Below are positions 42,697 through 47,781 of a stretch of DNA of 47,781 bases, one piece after another. The translations under genes and the position numbers were made by a program. Source of the stretch: Candidatus Methanoperedens sp. (GTDB lineage: Archaea; Halobacteriota; Methanosarcinia; Methanosarcinales; Methanoperedenaceae); assembly GCA_027460465.1 (NCBI GenBank), contig JAPZAV010000021.1, forward strand, positions 1-47,781. Reading direction: 5' to 3'. The first letter of the stretch is position 1; each line of letters opens with the position of its first letter. The notes beneath the pieces are model-generated. The model worked only from the letters and a program-made list of their open reading frames with translations. It was not told the origin of the DNA and did no database searches.

Positions 42697-43533
42697 TTAT
42701 TTTTTATCTCCACGTGAATCTGGGATCTTATCTGAAATGTCAACATTATATTCAACCCCTTCAACCGTCCAGTAAGACCAGGGACTGCCTTCGTCTTCCC
42801 AGGCTACTGAAAAGCGTACCGGTATCCTGACCGAATGGAACGTTTTCCAGTCCGTGAATTCGATCAGCCACGGTGTCTTTTCTTCCTCCTGACCTCGGTA
42901 GCGCATGGCTGAAATGTGAGTTATCAGATTTGTTTTCGGATCGAATTTGAATAGCAATCTATCCTTTTGCTCACCAAAAGGAACCACAAGATGCGCAGTG
43001 ACTTCATCCACAGCCTCCCAGCTCGCACGGGGGTCTGCGATAAACACCGACGGCGCGAACACAGCTTCACCCCATAAAGCAAGATTTTGTCCCTGATCCA
43101 TCTTTTCGCCAGTTTCACTCATGTTGAGTATGCCTTCTATTTTGAGAACCCCTTCTCCGTTAATGAAGGAATCATGAACTTTGAGAATGGGTCTGCCGAA
43201 CCAGGTAATTTCCATATAGCGGTAAAACGTCCGCCCCGGTAAATAGTATGCTTTGAAGCGAACCGGCATCCATATTCCAGATAATTTCATTTTTGCCTTT
43301 CCCCAGACAACAGCGGATTCTATCCCGGGAACATGGCTGCCCATAACCTCTTCAGAATACCGCCTTACCGGTTCAGGTAAATTCGACGGCAACCCGACAG
43401 CGCCTGCCTCCTGCGTCTTTTCAGGATGCGGTGGAAAGCCTGCGGGTTCGATCTGAAATCCCAGCCAGACGATGCCAGGCAAAACAACGGCGATGCTGAT
43501 TATTGCAATGACCAAAATCAATATGGTGCTCAT
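42697..43533 (-). CDS. DUF6544 (SPEEVRRY) family membrane-anchored protein
   Basis: 278 residues. One N-terminal helix (ILILVIAIISIAVVLPGIVW), then LPEPVRRYSEEVMG, VRFKAYYLPGRTFYRYMEIT, SFINGEGVLKIEGILNMS and FTDWKTFHSVRIPVRFSVAW, the usual order in DUF6544 proteins. GGAGG lies 7 bases from the ATG. The family is of unknown function. It is coupled to a 25-residue membrane peptide upstream (ATGA overlap). Confidence 0.78.
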   Translation of the reverse strand: MSTILILVIAIISIAVVLPGIVWLGFQIEPAGFPPHPEKTQEAGAVGLPSNLPEPVRRYSEEVMGSHVPGIESAVVWGKAKMKLSGIWMPVRFKAYYLPGRTFYRYMEITWFGRPILKVHDSFINGEGVLKIEGILNMSETGEKMDQGQNLALWGEAVFAPSVFIADPRASWEAVDEVTAHLVVPFGEQKDRLLFKFDPKTNLITHISAMRYRGQEEEKTPWLIEFTDWKTFHSVRIPVRFSVAWEDEGSPWSYWTVEGVEYNVDISDKIPDSRGDKK

Positions 43534-43607
43534 TTTATAACCTCCTTTTTACGCCTGATAAAAAGGATGTCAGATGCAGCAAGGATAATAACTGATATAA
43601 TTGCCAT
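43530..43607 (-). CDS. 25-residue membrane peptide coupled to the DUF6544 gene
   Basis: Frame starts at ATG 43607 and reads MAIISVIILAASDILFIRRK, then KEVIK, with its TGA overlapping the DUF6544 ATG (ATGA). One hydrophobic helix plus a basic tail. No conventional ribosome site is obvious. The GGAGG of the next gene lies within its 3' end. It could be a leader that couples translation or a true micropeptide. Confidence 0.4.
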   Translation of the reverse strand: MAIISVIILAASDILFIRRKKEVIK

Positions 43608-43634
43608 TAATGGTTAATTCTTTTCTCATCCCAT

Positions 43635-43718
43635 TCACCTCTTTCCAAATAATTTGCTTAATATCAATGTGATAATCGCCAGCGCAAGAAACAATGGATT
43701 ATAACCCCTGCTCCTCAT
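43635..43718 (-). CDS. 27-residue membrane peptide coupled to the ABC ATPase gene
   Basis: ATG at 43718 overlaps the stop of the ATPase gene (ATGA). It encodes MRSRGYNPLFLALAIITLIL followed by SKLFGKR: a single helix with basic ends. It is too short for a usual gene call, but the coupling and hydrophobic pattern support it. Confidence 0.45.
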   Translation of the reverse strand: MRSRGYNPLFLALAIITLILSKLFGKR

Positions 43719-44428
43719 TTCATATCAACCCCTGTATCACTTTCAATTCTTCCATCGCGCATGGTTATGATCCTGTCGGTCTGCTCTGCCACTGCCATGT
43801 CGTGCGTCACAACAATGATGGTCTGACCTTTCCTGCTCAGTTCCTTGAGTACACTGACTATCACCTCGCGCGTCTTTGTGTCCACAGCTCCGGTCGGCTC
43901 ATCAGCAAGTATGATCGCTGGATTGTTCGCCATCGCTCTGGCAATTGCCACGCGCTGCTGCTGTCCTCCCGATAGTTCAGATGGTCTGTGGTTCACCCTG
44001 TCTCCCAGCCCTATCGAGCTCAGAAGTTCGAAAGCCCTGATTTTTCGCTTACTTCTTGAAACTCCTGAAAAGCGCATCGCTATGTCCACGTTCTCAAGAG
44101 CAGTGAGCGTGTGCAGGAGGTTGAAGTGCTGGAAAACGAACCCTATCTTTTCCCTGCGTATCCTGGGAGCTTCGCTCTCCTTCGCATCTGTTATTTCCTT
44201 TCCCTCGATAAAGACGCTTCCTTCGGTCGGTCTGTCCAGCAGCCCTATCATGGAGAGAAGCGTTGATTTCCCGCTCCCTGAGGGTCCTACTATGCTAATG
44301 AGCTCTCCTTTCTTTACGTCAAGGTTCACACCATCAAGAGCATGGACAGGGATCCTGCCCTGCATATATGTTTTTTTAAGACCCCTGATGCTCAGAATCG
44401 GTTCTTTCCCGTTTCCATTGTTACTCAT
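43715..44428 (-). CDS. MacB/LolD-type ABC exporter ATPase
   Basis: 237 residues. Walker A VGPSGSGKSTLLSMIGLLD, Q-loop FQHFNLLHTL, signature LSGGQQQRVAIARAMANNP, Walker B IILADEPTGAVD and H-loop THD. DEPTGALD-like DEPTGAVDT is typical of MacB/LolD/FtsE ATPases. The ATG overlaps the permease stop by 8 bases. With the permease and the PGF-CTERM protein it forms an export or envelope system. Confidence 0.93.
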   Translation of the reverse strand: MSNNGNGKEPILSIRGLKKTYMQGRIPVHALDGVNLDVKKGELISIVGPSGSGKSTLLSMIGLLDRPTEGSVFIEGKEITDAKESEAPRIRREKIGFVFQHFNLLHTLTALENVDIAMRFSGVSRSKRKIRAFELLSSIGLGDRVNHRPSELSGGQQQRVAIARAMANNPAIILADEPTGAVDTKTREVIVSVLKELSRKGQTIIVVTHDMAVAEQTDRIITMRDGRIESDTGVDMK

Positions 44429-45563
44429 ACCGCAGCGCCTCCATTGGACTCATTTTAGTGGCTCTGTATGCTGGATAGGTTCCGCATATCATTCCAAGAA
44501 CTGTGGCAAATATCAATCCGATAACCACAATTCTGGGGGTGATAGAGAAAAGCGCAGAACCCTGGGCTTCAAAAGATATATTCAGGAAGTGGACAAGTAT
44601 CCAGCCCCCGGCAATTCCCGCGATCCCTCCTATCATTCCCATGAGCGCAGCTTCTCCCATGGTCATGAAAAGAATGCTTTTTCTTTCAGCACCAAGCGCT
44701 TTGAGGAGACCGAATTCTTTTGTTCGTTCTGAAACAGACATCAGCATCGTGTTCATGACACTGAGTCCACCGATGATGGCTGCAAGCACTGCTGCGCTTA
44801 TGGTGATCAAACTGAAAAAGACAAGCTCTCCCTCGATATCTTTCCTGAGCTGTTCCGGAGATCGGCTTTTCACTTTTTCTACACTCAGATCAATCCTTTT
44901 TGCAAGAAGAGAAGAATCCGTACCTGGTGCTGGCTCCGCATAAATCATAGATACAGTGTTTTCCATTTTATAGAACTTTTGCGCGGCGTCAAGGGGTATA
45001 TTCACAGAAGAATCAAACATGGTGCCGGAATATTCCTGAATACCAACGACAGTAACATTCCGGGTATGGCTTATTGATGATGAGCCTTTTTTCCTCTTGT
45101 TTTTTATCTCAAGTTCATCTCCAACCTTGAGATTAAACTTCCGGGCAATGCTGCTGCCTATCACTGCTTTATATTCATCGCCAGGAACAAGATACCTGCC
45201 TGAGATGAGCTTCAGGTCTTTAATTTGTTTTTCTGGAAGAACACCACTCACAAAATCGCCGGGATCGAATCCTCCACCACTTTTTTCGGGATCAAGAGAA
45301 GTATATAATACTCCATAAGCATCTTTTACCCCCGGCACTCTTTTTATCTGCCGGATCTTTGTTTCATCAAGAGTGCCGGATCCATCAGGCTGTACCATGA
45401 TATCAGCTGCCAGGAGTTTTATTGACTTGTCATAAGTCATGTTCAGATGCTCGGACATCCCACCCATAACAACAACCGCAAAGATCCCGAGAGCGATCCC
45501 GAATATAGTCAGTCCAGTCCTCATTTTTCTCTGGGTGAGGCTACGAACGATGAGGTCGAGCAT
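44421..45563 (-). CDS. MacB/FtsX-type ABC permease
   Basis: 381 residues from ATG 45563, two bases after the stop of the PGF-CTERM gene; a GTG at 45572 would overlap it. An N-terminal helix (RTGLTIFGIALGIFAVVVMG), a large extracellular MacB-PCD domain (about 40-245) and three C-terminal helices of the FtsX fold, the first beginning ITISAAVLAAIIGGLSVM. The protein transmits ATP use to the outside rather than forming a classical channel. It works with the ATPase 43715-44428. Confidence 0.9.
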   Translation of the reverse strand: MLDLIVRSLTQRKMRTGLTIFGIALGIFAVVVMGGMSEHLNMTYDKSIKLLAADIMVQPDGSGTLDETKIRQIKRVPGVKDAYGVLYTSLDPEKSGGGFDPGDFVSGVLPEKQIKDLKLISGRYLVPGDEYKAVIGSSIARKFNLKVGDELEIKNKRKKGSSSISHTRNVTVVGIQEYSGTMFDSSVNIPLDAAQKFYKMENTVSMIYAEPAPGTDSSLLAKRIDLSVEKVKSRSPEQLRKDIEGELVFFSLITISAAVLAAIIGGLSVMNTMLMSVSERTKEFGLLKALGAERKSILFMTMGEAALMGMIGGIAGIAGGWILVHFLNISFEAQGSALFSITPRIVVIGLIFATVLGMICGTYPAYRATKMSPMEALRYE

Positions 45564-45564
45564 T

Positions 45565-46629
45565 CTAACCACCCCGCCATTTCCATGCTGCCGCGAATAA
45601 AGCTATTAAAAGAATCAATGCTGTGAAACCGGGAGTGCTTTTGACGGTTGGAGTTTCTGAAGATACGGCTTCTTCAGGGATGCGCAGGACTGTTTCATAT
45701 TTATCAAGTGCTATATTCTCCTTATTTACCGCTCTTATTTCAATATCATAGGTTCCTGGAACAAGGTTCTTCCATACAACTCCAGCAGTGTCCTCTTTTC
45801 CGTATACCAGGATATCTTCAATCTGCTGGCGGAAGGTCAGTCTCTCATTCGTATCCCTGTTCTTTGCTGCCACGTCAATGAACCCATCAAATGGAACCTG
45901 AGATCTTCCTCGAAGCGTTACGCTGGCGCCGTACTCATCCACCTCGACATCGTCCTGAACGATCTCTACATCATCATTAGCAACGAACGAAGCTGTGTAG
46001 GTATTGACCAGAGGTGGAGCAGAAAGCCTGTGGGTCAGGATCTTGGCGCGAACATTATAATTCCTGTTATTGCTGAGAAGGAACGGCCAGTCAATTTTCA
46101 ATTCAGTGTTCGATGTTAGGGATACGTCCTCTTTTGTCTCTGTAAAGACTATATCGTTGTTTTCGAGCAGCTCGATTTTGATATCAACTGCACCGGGATT
46201 GAAAGGACGGAGCAGCAGCTGCACTCCTCTATTCGACGGCGAAAAGTCCACAACATGAAAGCTCGGCATGGCTACTGTGCCGTATGACACTGCATAAGAA
46301 CTGCTGTCATGGACTTGAGTGTCATTGTAAAGGCTCACTCTTGCTGTATAATAATCATGCTGGGGCTTTTTCTGCCATATAATCACCTTGGATATCTGCT
46401 CACCTGCGTTTACTTCAAAGGGTACCACCTGAGACTCCACTGCATTTCCTCCATACATGAGTTCAAAAACCGCCTTCCCCTGATGAGCCTGGTCGGATTT
46501 GATACTGACCTCGCTGCTTGTGAAATCAGAGAAAAAGTCCGTGATTTCAAGTGAACCTGCTGCTGAATTCACGAATATGAATGAAAATGTCAATAGCAGA
46601 TAAAAAGCCTTCGCTAATTGTTTCTTCAT
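45565..46629 (-). CDS. Secreted PGF-CTERM protein of the MacB-like operon
   Basis: 354 residues from ATG 46629, which has AGGAGG 6 bases upstream; the longer frame to 46695 is unsupported. Signal peptide KAFYLLLTFSFIFVNSAAG, several beta-sandwich-like repeats with Asn/Asp-rich loops, and a tail TPGFTALILLIALFAAAWKW plus basic residues, the archaeosortase PGF-CTERM signal. It resembles COG1361-type proteins that sit at the cell surface in front of MacB-like ABC genes. It probably serves as the extracellular partner of the transporter. Confidence 0.8.
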   Translation of the reverse strand: MKKQLAKAFYLLLTFSFIFVNSAAGSLEITDFFSDFTSSEVSIKSDQAHQGKAVFELMYGGNAVESQVVPFEVNAGEQISKVIIWQKKPQHDYYTARVSLYNDTQVHDSSSYAVSYGTVAMPSFHVVDFSPSNRGVQLLLRPFNPGAVDIKIELLENNDIVFTETKEDVSLTSNTELKIDWPFLLSNNRNYNVRAKILTHRLSAPPLVNTYTASFVANDDVEIVQDDVEVDEYGASVTLRGRSQVPFDGFIDVAAKNRDTNERLTFRQQIEDILVYGKEDTAGVVWKNLVPGTYDIEIRAVNKENIALDKYETVLRIPEEAVSSETPTVKSTPGFTALILLIALFAAAWKWRGG

Positions 46630-46696
46630 ATTATTCCTCCTGTTATATATTCCACTCGTTTTTTCAGGTATGCCCTGTGTAAGGACAGACCTCAAG

Positions 46697-46718
46697 TATT
46701 AAGTAGAACTTCTTAATA
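46697..46718. promoter_or_regulatory. Inverted repeat in the divergent promoter of the MacB operon
   Basis: Perfect 7-bp arms TATTAAG and CTTAATA with an 8-base centre. It lies 68-89 bases upstream of the PGF-CTERM start and 150 bases from the winged-helix gene on the other strand. A likely operator for the divergent regulator. Confidence 0.4.
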
Positions 46719-46867
46719 GATAAACATTTCTATAAATAGTCAGGTTGGTGCTATGAAACAATAAACTATAAATATTTATAAGCAAGACTATATCAATAGA
46801 AACTCAGATAGTATGAATTAATAAACATACAGATAAATTCAGGCGTAATCAGGATGAGAGTTAAATC

Positions 46868-47152
46868 ATGAGCCCGCTTCAAAAATTATTTGGCAAAACT
46901 GCACAACTGACAGTGCTGGAATACTTGCTGAGAAATAAAGATGAGATAAATTATCTCTCAGGGATCGCGGAAGGAACTGGATTATATCATTCCAGTGTGG
47001 CGAGGGTACTTGAGCCTCTGCTTGAAAATAACATTGTCATTGAGAAAAAGATCGGAAAGCAGATCCGAAGTTTTACTCTGAATGAAGAGCATAAGGCTGT
47101 GAAGTTCCTGATGAAATTTTATGATGAGCTGAAAGTAGAACTTGGAGATTAA
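46868..47152 (+). CDS. Winged-helix transcriptional regulator
   Basis: 94 residues with a single winged-helix domain: KLFGKTAQLTVLEYLLRNKD, INYLSGIAEGTGLYHSSVAR (recognition helix), then VLEPLLENNIVIEKKIGKQI (wing), and a C-terminal helix for dimerisation. No ligand domain is present. It is divergent from the MacB-like operon over a 238-base region that holds an inverted repeat and a TATA-like ATAAATATTTATAAG near 46771-46785, so it probably controls that operon and itself. It ends 4 bases into the V4R gene's 3' end (convergent). Confidence 0.82.
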   Translation: MSPLQKLFGKTAQLTVLEYLLRNKDEINYLSGIAEGTGLYHSSVARVLEPLLENNIVIEKKIGKQIRSFTLNEEHKAVKFLMKFYDELKVELGD

Positions 47153-47655
47153 TCCACTTTCTTCATCACAAACTCGCAGCAGTCATCCCCTTTTGCAGCG
47201 CATTTTGTTTCTTCGGCGTCGATACCCTTTCCTTTCAGCACCTCGGCCAGCCCGGCATTATACCCCCTCAAAAAATGACACACTGCGACCTCTGACCTTT
47301 CATAACCCCGTGCTATGAATGAATTCTCGACCCTGATCACAAGTTCATTTGTGTTATCCTCTTCAACAATAAACCTGCCCCATCCAAGATCTGCATAAAA
47401 GTTCTGCACAGCCTCGATGAACTTTTGATCTTTCAGATCCCATCCATTTCTAAAGCGATTGATCCACCGTTCGCCGGCATTCTTGCCAGCTTCATAAAAA
47501 AGCACGGCTGCGCCGTCAGCACCCAGAATCTTTTCAGCATCTTTCTGCAGATGCACAAAAGTTTCAACGCTTACTATCACTGCAGGGACTTTAATGACTG
47601 AAAACTCGCCTTTGCTTCTTTCCCAGGCAGCAGTTTCTCTGACGTCTTTGAACAT
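47149..47655 (-). CDS. V4R-domain (4-vinyl reductase-like) protein
   Basis: 168 residues. The V4R signature is clear in the C-terminal part: FIARGYERSEVAVCHFLRGY, NAGLAEVLKG, then the Cys-rich CAAKGDDCCEFVM. V4R domains bind small hydrophobic ligands or metals and occur in photosynthesis, aromatic degradation and archaeal regulators. The GAAGKNAG-like FYEAGKNAGERW is the N-terminal conserved part. It stands alone; regulated upstream DNA carries phased half-sites. Confidence 0.85.
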   Translation of the reverse strand: MFKDVRETAAWERSKGEFSVIKVPAVIVSVETFVHLQKDAEKILGADGAAVLFYEAGKNAGERWINRFRNGWDLKDQKFIEAVQNFYADLGWGRFIVEEDNTNELVIRVENSFIARGYERSEVAVCHFLRGYNAGLAEVLKGKGIDAEETKCAAKGDDCCEFVMKKVD

Positions 47656-47723
47656 AGGTAATCAAAATGATTGTGCATGTAACTTAAATTTATCTATATA
47701 CACCATCACCAGAATTTTAAATG

Positions 47724-47768
47724 TGACCTATGGTCATATAAGACAGTGGTCATAAATAATCAAGGTCA
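47724..47768. promoter_or_regulatory. Phased GGTCA half-sites upstream of the V4R gene
   Basis: GGTCA occurs at 47732-47736, 47748-47752 and 47764-47768, each 16 bases apart, and the first forms an inverted repeat with TGACC at 47724-47728 (TGACCTATGGTCA). Equal spacing over 1.5 helical turns suggests a cooperative protein-binding array. It could control the V4R gene (start 47655) or the gene beyond the window edge. Confidence 0.5.
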
Positions 47769-47781
47769 TTAATATTAGGCT

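Noticed and set aside
1-47781. tRNA or rRNA genes
   Set aside because: No intergenic stretch shows a cloverleaf pattern or conserved rRNA segments that I can recognise.

Overview
The window reads as a chromosomal segment of an anaerobic methane-cycling archaeon of the Methanosarcinales, most like Candidatus Methanoperedens (ANME-2d). The archaeal markers are a KEOPS pair (Kae1, Bud32), Cdc48, RIO1, aIF1A, a Pno1-like KH protein, formaldehyde-activating enzyme, coenzyme-B type homocitrate synthase and homoaconitase, DUF1699 and DUF2111 proteins, and archaeosortase-type PGF-CTERM tails. The marker that singles out Methanoperedens is a six-gene cluster of multiheme cytochromes c with a Tat ferredoxin and an NrfD-type membrane subunit. 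The taxonomic call is inference from gene content.

Layout. 1-2600 is an AT-rich scrapyard: the end of a membrane-protein gene, an orphan antitoxin, two decayed tyrosine-recombinase tails around a foreign-looking gene, and a vapBC pair whose toxin has lost its middle. 2600-5600 is an ABC importer operon (SBP-permease-ATPase) plus a NifU-domain gene; the binding protein looks circularly permuted. 5700-8300 holds an HTH regulator, a YkgJ-like cysteine-cluster protein, a frameshifted half-size EamA transporter and the AmmeMemoRadiSam enzyme, which overlaps cdc48. 10670-13215 is the divergent aksA/aksD pair. 13219-15964 is PEP synthase with its own XRE regulator and a palindromic operator. 16037-17710 is a MamK-like actin directly abutting an ArlD/E-like coiled-coil gene. 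18294-20934 combines an RLAN protein, a RimK-type ATP-grasp ligase and a GCS2 ligase.

22427-28093 (minus strand) is the electron-transfer cluster: two related six-heme PGF-CTERM cytochromes, a four-heme protein, the ferredoxin, NrfD and a 13-heme NapC/NirT-type protein, probably moving electrons between the quinone pool and extracytoplasmic cytochromes. A MoeA-PBP fusion gene is divergent from it. 30700-34300 is a second accessory patch, with relBE and PIN genes truncated tail to tail, an IS1634-type transposase and an UPF0175-like remnant. 34328-38083 is a housekeeping block (RNase HI, Bud32, Kae1, aIF1A, RIO1, KH protein, Fae) in which aIF1A and RIO1 both carry internal deletions. 38159-43533 holds methyltransferases, a branched-chain aminotransferase, an F420-type flavin-fold protein, a CPBP protease and a DUF6544 protein. 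43715-46629 is a MacB-like exporter operon with a PGF-CTERM protein, divergent from a winged-helix regulator. The window ends with a V4R-domain gene whose upstream DNA carries phased GGTCA half-sites.

Best candidates for undescribed biology: the MamK-like/ArlDE coiled-coil pair, the circularly permuted lipoprotein, the cytochrome-NrfD complex with non-canonical heme motifs, and the RLAN/ATP-grasp/GCS2 peptide-ligase island. Several genes carry internal deletions or frameshifts, so raw-read support should be checked before treating them as biological.
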